Source: Cylindrotheca closterium
Taxonomy: Eukaryota; Bacillariophyta; Bacillariophyceae; Bacillariales; Bacillariaceae
DNA: 64,000 bases
Assembly: GCA_933822405.4 (NCBI GenBank)
Contig: CAKOGP040001758.1
Span: forward strand, 1,007,792-1,071,791
Reading direction: 5' to 3'
The stretch's first letter is position 1. Each line of letters starts with the position of its first letter. Of the stretch, positions 53,329-63,013 are shown piece after piece. The translations under genes were made by a program, and so were the position numbers. Below the pieces are notes generated by a model. That model was not told the DNA's origin and did not search any database. It saw only the letters and a list, made by a program, of their open reading frames with translations.

Positions 53329-55169
53329 TCGCACCCACATATTGGCCAAAATTTAAGGGTCAAAGATATGTCACACTGCTTGATGGTATATGGGGATTTG
53401 CAAATGTCTCCAGCCACGACCTTGTTACCTTTGATTCAATGAACCCAAAATTTGATCCTTCTACGATCAAATTCAGTGCAGATATGCCCGTTCCATCCAC
53501 TGTCGATACGTCCCCACCAGGATACATGAAATCTCGGGGTGTCTTTTTCTTTCAGAGACGCTTTCATTTTGACCTCAAAAGCGTTGGAGCCAGGCTTCAG
53601 TTCCAAGGTTGTTCCTTCTACTGTCGCGTGTGGGTGAACGGGCAGGAGGTTGGCGATCACCGTGCCGGTGGGTACGTTGCTTTTACTCTAGACATTCCAC
53701 CACAAGCTTCTGTAGACAACGAGATATTTGTGCTGGTGGATGATCGCTTCAACAAGACAACGGCACCAACGCACACAGGTGGTGACTTTTTCCACTACGG
53801 GGGGATCATGAGATCTGTCGAGTTACATGCGCTTCCTCCACCTCGCGAAGGTACCTCGGGATCATCGCTATCACTATGGCCATGGAGGTTGTATGTGACA
53901 CCAGATTCACTTAAGAGTGTGAATGTCACACTGCACGTAACAGATAGGACATATGAGGGTCCTATCGATACACAACTTAGAGTATCCTTCGACGAAGAAC
54001 CATTTGTGGAATACCCGCCAAACTCATTTTCTGCCGTTGATGGTGTTGCTAGTCTGGGTAACATGAAGGTCCCAAACCCAAGGGTATGGTCGACATTGGA
54101 TCCACAGCTACATACAGTGACTATCGAAATGGATGGAGCCGCGATGGTGGAGAGGTTTGGCTTGCGTATATTTGATATTGACGAGGACAGCTTGCGTATT
54201 CAATTGAATGGGGAAGTGATAAAGTTCGTTGGATGGAACCATCACACACAGTGGCCTGATACGGGAGGATCTCCCACCGAACAGCAGATGGACGACGACA
54301 TATTGTTACTTAGACATGGAGGAACAAATTTTGTTCGTGGAGCTCACTACCCTCAAGATCCGCGTTGGTTGGATCGACTGGATGAGAATGGGATGGTCAT
54401 GTGGTGCGAGACATTGGGACCAGATGTTTCGGTTGCAAACACAATTGATCCTTACTTTTTGAAGTATCAGACACAGCAAATGAACGAGATGCTGGACAAT
54501 GCCATGAATCATGCATCAATTGCCATTTGGGCATATTTCAACGAAGGCCCATCGGGCAACAACGCATCTTGTCCAGCCTATCAAATGAATGCAAACATTA
54601 TTCGATCTAGGGATACCTCAAGATTTGTTTCTTACGCTTCGGACAAGCATCCGCCAAGCGATGTGTGTTTTAAAGACGTCGTCGATGTTATGGCAGTGAA
54701 TGATTATCCTGGCTGGTACAACCCCGCAGCCCCCAAAGAGCGCTGGAGCAGCACTGCTAAATACTACAACGAAGCTGGAAAGCCGATGATCATTTCCGAA
54801 ACGGGAGCTGGTGGAATCTATGAGTGGAGTAGTAACAGCACAGCTTCCAAGTGGACATGCAAATATCAGACGCAAGTGCTCGTCGAAGACGTTGACATAG
54901 CTATTTCTGATGCAAGGGTGTCTGGCATAGCTTTATGGCATTTCTTTGACTTCAAAACGCGCGATGGGGACGAGAACAATACACATTGTCAGTATCTATT
55001 AAACGTTTATCCTCCGGTTTGTGAGTACATCAACGTCACGAGCAACAGGCCCGGCGGAGCCAACCACAAAGGTGTCTTAGACTTTTGGAGAAGAAAGAAG
55101 CCAAGCTTTGATGAGGTGGCGAGAAGATACAAAGCAGCCTCGAAATCAGTTCCTATATCTGTTGTTTAA
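53329..55169 (+). CDS. GH2 beta-glucuronidase-like module without its own start (copy B)
   Basis: About 613 codons of a second, complete GH2 domain set starting at YWPKFKGQRYVTLLDGIWGFANV, one base after the stop of copy A. Catalytic motifs are intact: WAYFNEGPSGNNASC and IISETGAGGIYEW. There is no signal anchor and no in-frame ATG before the domain begins (the first ATG is inside it); the frame opens after a TGA at 53241. The donor at 53022 used by copy A and the AG of copy A's own TAG stop (53327-53328) have matching phase: joining them would give one 1232-residue protein, copy A without its last exon fused to copy B. Alternatives are a 5'-truncated duplicate or an unseen upstream exon. Copy B lacks the intron of copy A. 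Confidence 0.7.
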
Positions 55170-55817
55170 TTTTTATCCTACTGTTAGCTAATTAGAGACA
55201 AAGACTCCTGTCTCTAGATGCATCGAATACATCTCAAAATTTCAGGAAGAGTCCGCTTCTAAGGACATGGAGAGGAAGAGTCCGCTTCTAACGACATGGA
55301 GAGCAGCTACTAACAGTTCGATCACGCGGATTAAACTACTACATAACGTGCATGTAACATTCTTCTTCGCTGCCTGGAGCCTAGCGATGACGGCTCACTT
55401 ATCAATATTGGTTGACTTGCTACGTTTGTTGACAAATCAATTAAAATCATCTCTCCTTTCTATCCCTACAGTATTTACCAATTAAAATGAAGTGGACGCT
55501 CGACAGTGCCCAGTTGATGAGTAAAGTCTAATAATAGCCGGCCCGCACATATACCGGCATGACCCGTTAGACCAGCTTCTTAGGAAGAAGGCCTAAAAGT
55601 GTCCGTATATACTCTTTCGACGGACAGTCACGAATGATTTTTTAAAATTAATTTACGTTGGCAATAACACGACCAGAAAGGGTTTGGTGCTTCTTGAGAA
55701 ATAACCATTGATTGGCAGTTTGCAGCACTCAATCCAGCAAAGTTTGAAGCTCATAACATTTCTCTACGCTTTCATTCACATCCATATTAGAAAGAGACAA
55801 GAAATTTCCTGCCCAAA
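55170..55817. other. Intergenic with a short tandem duplication
   Basis: About 650 bp without a supported gene. A 29-bp unit (GGAAGAGTCCGCTTCTAAGG type) is present twice head to tail at about 55243-55303 with one or two differences. A 72-codon frame over it (55267-55485) has no features. The region is the 3' side of the GH2 pair and the promoter side of the ZNG1 gene. Confidence 0.6.
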
Positions 55818-57269
55818 ATGGATCACGAGAATGATATTCCTTTCATGGATGATAGCGAAGATGATGAGCCACCAATGTTAGTCGATTTGAACCCGCCTCC
55901 AACTCCAGAGCTCGATCCTCCCCCTGACGAAGCGTCTGAAAACGAGCTACCAGTCTGTTTTCCTTGTCCCGTGACAATACTCTCTGGCTTCCTCGGGAGT
56001 GGAAAGACCACACTGATTCAATATATCTTGAAGTCTCCAGATCATGGGAAGCGGATAGCAGTCATCGAAAACGAGTACGGGGAAGGGCTAGCTGTGGAAT
56101 CTATGATTGCTAGAGATGGTGTAGGAAACAACAACTTACAAGATTTGATCGAACTTCCGAATGGATGCATCTGTTGCACAGTCAAGGATTCTCTCGTCTC
56201 CACTCTGGAAAGCTTACTCGACAAACGACAAGACCTGGACTACATCCTTATTGAAGCTTCTGGAATGGCAAATCCTGGCCCAATTGCGAGTGTCTTCTGG
56301 CTCGATGAAGAATTAGAATCTAGGCTGCAGTTGGACGGAATTGTGACGCTCGTGGACGCCAACAAAATCCTTGAGCAGCTTGAGACGACGGAAGAAGCGG
56401 CCCAACAAATTGCTTACGCTGATCGCCTCTTAATCAATAAAGTGGATTTGTTGCAATCTAAGGGTGGAGGGTTGGACAAGGTTCTTGCTGCTCTTAAGCA
56501 GCTTCATCCGACAGCACCAACGCAACAGACGAACTATTCAAAAGTTCCAAATCTTGATTGGATTCTGAATACGAATTGTTTTGGGGGCACCGACAGATTA
56601 GCAGAGCTCAACACCATTTGGCAGGATTCAATTCCGCAGGCATCTACGCATCACCATGATCACCACATGGTGGATGGTGACCATGGCAACGAAGAAAGTC
56701 GTGAGAACCACAGCCATGCACAAAATGACAGTGGTCATGACCAACAATCCGAGAATCACGAACACACCCACACACATAGCCACGACCATAATAGCTCCGA
56801 TCCATGTGTAGTCTGCGAGGCGGTGCAACACCGACATACCGCGGGTGTGTCAACTATTGCTCTCCATCAGCATGGCTCGGTAGATCTTTCAAGGTTGAAT
56901 AAATGGCTCGCACATGTACTCTGGCCAAATCAGGACGCAGAAGACACGGTGTTGACTGCCATGTTACATTCATCTTCTGCACCCAAACCAAAACAAGACA
57001 ACGAGACCGTCATTTTTCGATGTAAGGGTATCGTATCTGTAAAAGGAAATCTGGATGGTGACGAGGATGACAAGGTACATTATGACACCAGTACAGGTTT
57101 GGACAAGCGTAGATTTATTGTTCAAGCTGTGCACGATCTCTGGGAGGTGCACCCTGCAAGTGCTGAATTAAAATGGGGGGACCAAGAAGAGAGGGACTGC
57201 AAGTTGATTGTGATCGGGAAAAACCTGAATGAACCTGATCTTCGACGAGGGTTTCGCTCTTGCTTTTAA
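55818..57269 (+). CDS. COG0523/CobW-family GTPase, ZNG1-like zinc metallochaperone
   Basis: 483 residues, one exon. G3E P-loop GTPase: Walker A GFLGSGKTT (57-65), the metal motif GCICC (Cys117, 119, 120), ILIEASGMANPGPI (switch/Walker B), and the base-binding NKVD (207-210). The C-terminal CobW-C domain is present (after about 340). Between them lies a His-rich stretch (about 275-335, many HxH units) with CVVC, a likely zinc-binding region. ZNG1 passes zinc to methionine aminopeptidase 1; its N-terminal docking motif CPELVPI is not present as such, but DDEPPMLVDL sits in the same place and lacks the Cys. So a METAP1 partner is possible but not shown. Start: first ATG. Confidence 0.88.
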   Translation: MDHENDIPFMDDSEDDEPPMLVDLNPPPTPELDPPPDEASENELPVCFPCPVTILSGFLGSGKTTLIQYILKSPDHGKRIAVIENEYGEGLAVESMIARDGVGNNNLQDLIELPNGCICCTVKDSLVSTLESLLDKRQDLDYILIEASGMANPGPIASVFWLDEELESRLQLDGIVTLVDANKILEQLETTEEAAQQIAYADRLLINKVDLLQSKGGGLDKVLAALKQLHPTAPTQQTNYSKVPNLDWILNTNCFGGTDRLAELNTIWQDSIPQASTHHHDHHMVDGDHGNEESRENHSHAQNDSGHDQQSENHEHTHTHSHDHNSSDPCVVCEAVQHRHTAGVSTIALHQHGSVDLSRLNKWLAHVLWPNQDAEDTVLTAMLHSSSAPKPKQDNETVIFRCKGIVSVKGNLDGDEDDKVHYDTSTGLDKRRFIVQAVHDLWEVHPASAELKWGDQEERDCKLIVIGKNLNEPDLRRGFRSCF

Positions 57270-57331
57270 TCAATTCGGGGAGCTATATAACTTAGGGATC
57301 GCTACACCACCCTTTGCCTTTCGCATCTTTT

Positions 57332-58060
57332 CTAAAGATCCGATTTGGCGCCATCATGGTTGGATGATTCATCACAAACATAAGTTAGAACTTTTGGTAG
57401 TGCAGATTGCAAACTCGTAGCAGCAGCTCCAAGGTTTGCCATGAATTCATCCTGCGTCGGAAATTCACCATCGACAATATCAGTAACAACCTTGAGTCCA
57501 AGGTATGGTACTTTGTTCATAGATGCAACCCAAGCAACTGCGGCAGCTTCCATATCCTTGAAAGAAGCGTCATTGTTCTTCATGATTTCATCGTCCTTGT
57601 CCGTCTTGTCCAAAGAGTTTCCGGAAGTACAGATTCCAGTCTTATAGCCAAGCTTTTCTGCCATTGTGGTAGGATCCATGGTTACCAACTTTCCAATCCC
57701 ATAGGCATCAAATCCAGGGATTGGAATGCGGCGATCGTGGTTGGCAACTCCCGTTGTCAAAAAGACATCGGCGATTTCGGCACCCTTTCGCTTGAAGCCT
57801 CCACAGGTCCCAGCATTCAATACCAGGTCCACAGATCCTCCATACTTTGCGAGAGCAAGTTCTGTTGCCATACTGGCGGTAACAGTTCCCACGTTGTCGA
57901 CCCCAGTTCCATAAACTGAGTCTTTGCCAAGAGTGACGACGGTAACTTTGGTCGCGTGATGTTCACCAGAGAAAGCCACAAAAGGCATATGCGAAGGGAA
58001 GAAATCAGCTATCTCTTCCAAATTCAGATGTTCTACGAACGGTTTGGCTTCTAGTTCCAT
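57332..58060 (-). CDS. MTA/SAH nucleosidase, plant MTN-like (5' end uncertain)
   Basis: At least 242 residues from the ATG at 58060. It cleaves methylthioadenosine, and in bacteria also S-adenosylhomocysteine, to adenine and the thioribose, in the methionine salvage (Yang) cycle. Phosphorylase-fold marks: GKDSVYGTGVDNVGTV, LVLNAGTCGGF, SFKDMEAAAVAWVA (Glu for the ribose) and LKVVTDIVDGE (catalytic Asp). The frame is open upstream to about 58153 with VLILVAMELEAKPF; plant relatives start before this beta strand, so a 5' exon probably exists. The sequence CAGTAAGTTG at about 58157 and an AG before ATCATC near 58125 look like splice sites, but I found no phase-consistent first exon. Confidence 0.8.
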   Translation of the reverse strand: MELEAKPFVEHLNLEEIADFFPSHMPFVAFSGEHHATKVTVVTLGKDSVYGTGVDNVGTVTASMATELALAKYGGSVDLVLNAGTCGGFKRKGAEIADVFLTTGVANHDRRIPIPGFDAYGIGKLVTMDPTTMAEKLGYKTGICTSGNSLDKTDKDDEIMKNNDASFKDMEAAAVAWVASMNKVPYLGLKVVTDIVDGEFPTQDEFMANLGAAATSLQSALPKVLTYVCDESSNHDGAKSDL

Positions 58061-58453
58061 GGCAACCAGGATGAGGACGCTGGGAGTGCATTGTGAGAAT
58101 AATGTCTTTGATTTGATGATCTGCAAGGAGTCGAAAGAGGAAGGTAGATACAACTTACTGCTCGATTTTCATGGTTTCAACTTGAAGAGATTGTACAGAA
58201 AATATTTGAGAGAAAATGAGAGAAACTGCGAGACAAAGTCGGAATAGCATTGTTGCAATGCAGCGGAATGATTGATCAAGGTTGACGAGTACCGGTACGA
58301 TGAGAAAAGCAATGCCAACGACGCAATCGAACGAGTCGACGTTCTCCAAAGATACGATCCATTGCATTCACATGGCATCACATCGCCATCGCATCGACGA
58401 AATCGATAGATTTTCCAACGACATCGCAACAGCATCAGAAGATATATGCAAAG
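58061..58453. other. Divergent intergenic; possible 5' exon of the nucleosidase gene
   Basis: About 390 bp. On the minus strand an ATG near 58249 opens MLFRLCLAVSLIFSQIFSVQ, a signal-peptide-like stretch ending at a TAA that overlaps a GTAAGT donor. It could be a first exon of the nucleosidase gene but the phase does not fit the next frame. On the plus strand a TACCGGTA palindrome lies at 58290-58297. Confidence 0.35.
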
Positions 58454-59876
58454 ATGCTGAAAGCTTCGTACAGCTTGAATTCATACGGGCGTACAGTTTT
58501 CGCTCTGTGCATCGTACTTTGTTTCACACACAGCGTTTCTTCTACACATGCTCATCAAAGGAAGGCTGCTTCGTTGATTTCGCCGATCGGTGATCCAATC
58601 GACGTATGGGACTCTGTTGACACCTGGAAGCGGTGCTCAATCGTCGACGTTCCTGACATTCCTAGTCGCGTGTATGCTGAAGCCAAGGACAAGATGCACA
58701 TGATTGAAGGTATGGTTGTTTGTTCAAGAATGATGTTTCATCGTATTTCCAACGCTAACAGTACGTACTCCTTGGCTCTCGCCCCAATTCGATCGAAGGT
58801 TCTACGCACTTCTTTCCCATGACTGGTGATTCCATTTTTAACTTCACCAGAAGCTGCAAGCCTGCGTGGAACATGACGGGAGATGGTAATCCTGCAATGT
58901 TCGCTGGAAACGAGTTTTTAGACTCCGCAATTGCTTTCTCAAATGGAACTGTCGTCTCTCTAATACATACTGAGTTTCCAGGGAATAGATACAACATGTG
59001 CAACTCAACTGCCTATCCATTATGTTGGACAGTTACCATTGGTTTGGCCATCTCTCATGACTGGGGAGCGACCTGGTCTCATGTCCGCCCTCCACCTCAC
59101 CATTTGATGGCTGCAGTTCCATATGTGTACGATGAAAAAAAACTGGCTTATGGATGGGGTGATCCCTCGAACATTGTGCTCAATCCACGCGATGGATACT
59201 ACTATGTTGCAATGTGGAATCGGCATCAGATTGGAAAACAGAAGTCAGGTAAGTAGATTGCGCTGGAGGTTCAGTCGGCATGCCCTATATTGTGCTCAGT
59301 TCTTGTCGCACTACAGGGATTTGCATCGCTCGGACACGCCAGCTTCTAGACCCTTCTTCATGGAGGGGATGGGACGGCAAAGGATTCAGCACTACTTTTG
59401 TCTCTCCGTACTCGTTGGATCCGAAAGCACCGAAAGAGCAACACATCTGTACGGTGATCGAGAATGTACCTACTCTTTGTGCTGCGTTGAGCATGGTATG
59501 GAGTACTTACCTAGAGAAGTTTGTTATGACGATTGGTTGTTTCGATGAGCTGTCCAAATCGTTCTACATCTCCACAAGCGATGACCTCATACATTGGACT
59601 ACTATGCGTCCTTTTTTTGATGCAGATATACTTCCGCCAAGGGTGAAGAAAATGATAACTTCTATTGGGTATCCTGCTCTTCTCGACCCTATCGCTTTTT
59701 CGTCATATGGCGATAGAAACTTTTACACAATCGGAAAAGAGCCATACCTGTTTTGGGTTTCTCTGGGACATAGTCCTTATACAGATGGCAGGCATTTATG
59801 GGCATCACCAATGAGATTCAATAGCGAGGAGGGGGTTCTGAGCAACGTGTCCTCCAGTTATACAACAGTGCTGTAA
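58454..59876 (+). CDS. Secreted protein, sialidase/GH43-like propeller (unrecognised family)
   Basis: Predicted 421 residues, three exons: 58454-58709, 58799-59248, 59317-59876. The N-terminus has a signal peptide (TVFALCIVLCFTHSVSSTHA). The body has repeated strand-turn units ISHDWGATWSHVRPP and ISTSDDLIHWTTMRP, similar to the Asp-box and bladed turns in sialidases and GH43/GH32 proteins, and many NxS/T sites. Cys residues in FTRSCKPAW, NMCNSTAYPLCW and others suggest a disulphide-bonded extracellular protein. I do not recognise the family and cannot name catalytic residues. Splices join MIEG-STHFFPMTG and KQKSG-ICIARTR in phase 1. A GTAAGT at the last codons leaves open a short extra exon ending near 59955. 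Confidence 0.65.
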
Positions 59877-59971
59877 GTACTAGTGGATTATAGAGCTTCC
59901 TCTCATGAAAAACGATTTAAAAAACATTTCTTGATAGTAAAATCGAACCATAGACCATGAGTCTTCCCATT

Positions 59972-62596
59972 TTAATTCACCTTGGCGATCAAAGACTGAA
60001 GAAGTCGCGGAATGTTGATTTTTGCTGCCGGTCCCATGGATACTCCTCCTTCTGCAAGCACAGCCTTGGAAGCCGCTTCCTTGGACTCTATCATATCATC
60101 GATTTGTTTGTCAAGCTCGAAACCTGTCATCCAGTATGACTTCACATTTTTAGTTTGCCCGATCCTGCGGATCCGATCTTCGGCTTGCCGGGTATCACCA
60201 GGAGTCCATGGCCTATCTAGAAGGATAATAGAGCATGCAACTGTCAACGTCAAACCAACTCCGCCTTCGCAAACAAAAATGTGAGACCAATAGGTTTCTC
60301 TCCCAAGCAACGACAGAAACACAACATGCAAACGTACCCGCGCCAAAGGTGCTGACAAAAACAGGAGAATTACCGGCCTTCAAATGCGAAAAAAAACCGA
60401 CTAAGACAATGAAAAACTCGACATTGCAATTGGCTCTGACATCGAAAACTGTACCTGGAACCTATCCACCAGAGCTTGCCGTTTCTTTTGAGGCGTCTCC
60501 CCAGTCAACAACTCTCCTTCCCATCCATTCGAGGAAAGTTGTCCGTAGATATTCTTTGCTACTTCGGCAAAGCTAGTAAATATCACAACTGATGGCTCTT
60601 CTTCAAGAATTTTCTGAGCTAACTCTACGGTTGCTCCAACTTTGGCGAAGGAGCAAAGGCAACGTAACTTTTGAACACCGCCCAGAACCGCTTCTCCCAT
60701 GTCCGTCTTTTCAAATGACGCTTCTTGAAGACTAGCCTATAGCGTGAAAACACAACGTTAGATATTTCCTCCAGAGTGCAGGGCTGGGCTCTGATATACA
60801 AACTTACGAGATTCTTTACTGCTTGGATGTATTGCAACTGGTTTCTGTGACTGATTGGTACTTCATATCGATGACGCTTTAGTGGCGGCAATGTGAGGCA
60901 CTGTTCCTTGGTTAGGTGAAGCAGGTTTGAAGAAACCAGGCGCTTTAGTTGCTTCAGGTTTGCACAGCCGTTTGCGTCCCAAAGAGGCTTGCCACGACCA
61001 AAACTCTTCAAGATTCCACCACAAAAATGCTTCTCGTACGCCATTTGGTTCTTTCCCAATGGGTGTCTTACCGCCCTGAGAAGTGGGAAAAGGTTACTTG
61101 GTTTTCCGTTTTTCATCGGCGTACCTGTCAGAAGCAACACACCTATGCATCTATAGCAGTGTATCAAAAGGCTTAAATGAGTGGCATTTGGGAAGTCAAG
61201 TAGAAGAAACCAAGATACCTTCGTACCTTTCGTCTAGGACAAGCTTCAACGAGTCCTTTGTGCGGGAAGAAGTCATGGATTGCATGGAATGAGCTTCATC
61301 GAAGACAACTACGTAACGCTTGGCACACTTGGCCACTTTCGTTGGCACCTTAGCCCAACTACAGATTCTAAGGTCCAGCGATTCATCATTTCTATTTGCT
61401 TTTTCGTCTTCAACCTTGAGACCAGTTGCATCTTCTGCTGTTCTCTTCCATTCCGCTTTAAGGGAGACTGGGGAGACAATGAAAACTTTAAGATCATCAA
61501 AAGTTGATTTGAAAGAACGCGCCCAAACACAACCAATCAGTGTTTTCCCAAGACCCATATCCAAGGCAAGGACCATTCTTCGTCGAATAATTCCCTGAAG
61601 AACTGATTTCTTTTGGTGAGGAAATAGCGTCCACCCATTGAGAAGCGGTTTTTGTAAGCTTGCATGTCGAACCAGATCCTTGCGATGCCCATCTTCTATA
61701 GGCTTAACATCATTCATCGTAAATGATATCTCTTTTGGTAAGCTTGGCTCGCCCGGTAACTCAATTGGTGGCTCACTCGATCGCAAAGATGCCGATTGCT
61801 GCTTTGTCAAATTGTCTTTCTTCTGCAAGTCTTTCGAGTGCGAATTGTTTTCCCATCCTTGGGGACGAATCGACATCAGACTAACTGGTCTAGAGATCGA
61901 GACCTGCTTAATCTGTTGTTGATCTACTGTTGCGTCTGCCAGAGGCGCTCGATCAGATGAGCCCGAAACATGATTCCTTTCCTCTTGAGGAAGTGAAGGA
62001 GAAGGATAGGTTGGTTTCATTGACGACCCATTGTTTTCATTCACCGTTGACACGCCTATCAAGTCCCGCTTCCGGCAGGGGTTTGTCATTGCTGACACCG
62101 TTTGTGACAGACACCGAATTTCAGGTTCACGTCGTTCAGTCGGCGCCGAAGGTTTGATTCCAGGCTTCAGTTGCGGTCCTTGTAAACAATTGTGTGTTTC
62201 TTGTCGCGTTGCTTGATTGCCATCTGTATTTTCCGCCGATTGCGGAAAATGAGGGGTTGGGGAGTTCATTTGATGTGAAGTTGCGATTGTTGTTTTCTTC
62301 TTGTATGGATTTGTTATTAGCAATGCTGCTTTTTTCGTTTGTTGAGGTGCCTGTGGTGGTCGATATGGTGGTACTGAATTTGATTGCAGAGCTTTTTTCT
62401 GTGTATCACTCCCCCTACCGGTAGTTTGACAAGCATTCGAGGATACGTGCGCTTTTTGTTGATATGCAGTCACCATGGATGGCCCATTCTGCGAAGAGAC
62501 TAGCGAATTGTCTGTTATTGATTGTTGCCCATCCTCGACAATTGGTTCAGTAGGTCTTGGACGTTTCTTTCTTGCATATGGGTTGTAAGTCAACAT
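59972..62596 (-). CDS. SNF2-family DNA translocase, SMARCAL1/ZRANB3-like
   Basis: Predicted 775 residues, five exons: 62596-61219, 61142-60808, 60736-60455, 60377-60338 (40 nt), 60264-59972. SF2 motifs: FPHQKKSVLQGIIRRRMVLALDMGLGKT (I), VFIVSPVSL (Ia), VVVFDEAH (II), LLLTGTPMKNGKPSNLFPLL (III), VVIFTSFAEV (IV), FVSTFGAGGVGLTLT (V), QAEDRIRRIGQ (VI). The DEAH box and compact core place it with SMARCAL1, ZRANB3 and RAD54-distant translocases, which rewind DNA at stalled forks. The N-terminal 310 residues are polar and disordered, with NPYARKKRPRP and NPYKKK repeats near the start; no HARP, zinc finger or HNH domain is seen. The small fourth exon completes motif V. All splice phases fit. Confidence 0.85.
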
Positions 62597-63013
62597 GATC
62601 TAGGTGCTCAAGTGCTTCTTGCATTGTCATTGATTGTGTGTTTTATTCATCCCATCCACGACCGTTATTTCTTTTGAACTGTTCGAATAAAAAGCAATGA
62701 TAAAAAAGTACCTTTCAAAACTATTCAAAATAACTGATTGGTGTCAATTTCCAAGTTGGAGATGGAGTCAGGCGTGCGACGCAAGAAGAGCGTTCTTAGG
62801 GTTAGATATCAAGGCCTCGATGCATTGTGTGAAGTCCTCGCAGAGAATCTAGCAATCGAGACAAAAGGGGAATTGCTCAGTATATTCCCACGTACATTTC
62901 TGACCCAAATTGTAAACTGCGCCGTTATTGCAATCAAATTCTTTAGAAGGCACCGCGACGAAGCTAAAATGAGATTGAAAAAGGCCCCTTTCTTTCATGT
63001 AAATCGCACTGAC
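62597..63013. other. Intergenic; possible small frame
   Basis: About 420 bp upstream of the SNF2 gene and downstream of the next minus-strand gene. An 85-codon plus-strand frame from an ATG at 62762 (basic, no signal, no motif) is open but unsupported. Otherwise AT-rich promoter-like sequence. Confidence 0.35.

Noticed and set aside
55267..55485. 72-codon plus-strand frame
   Set aside because: Covers a short tandem duplication and an AT-rich stretch, no motif.
58155..58367. Minus-strand frame with a signal peptide as first exon of the MTA nucleosidase
   Set aside because: The GTAAGT donor at its end is out of phase with the nucleosidase frame; kept only as a remark.
59873..59955. Extra last exon of the propeller-like gene
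   Set aside because: A GTAAGT overlaps the stop and an AG at about 59939 would allow five more residues, but the evidence is too thin to change the model.
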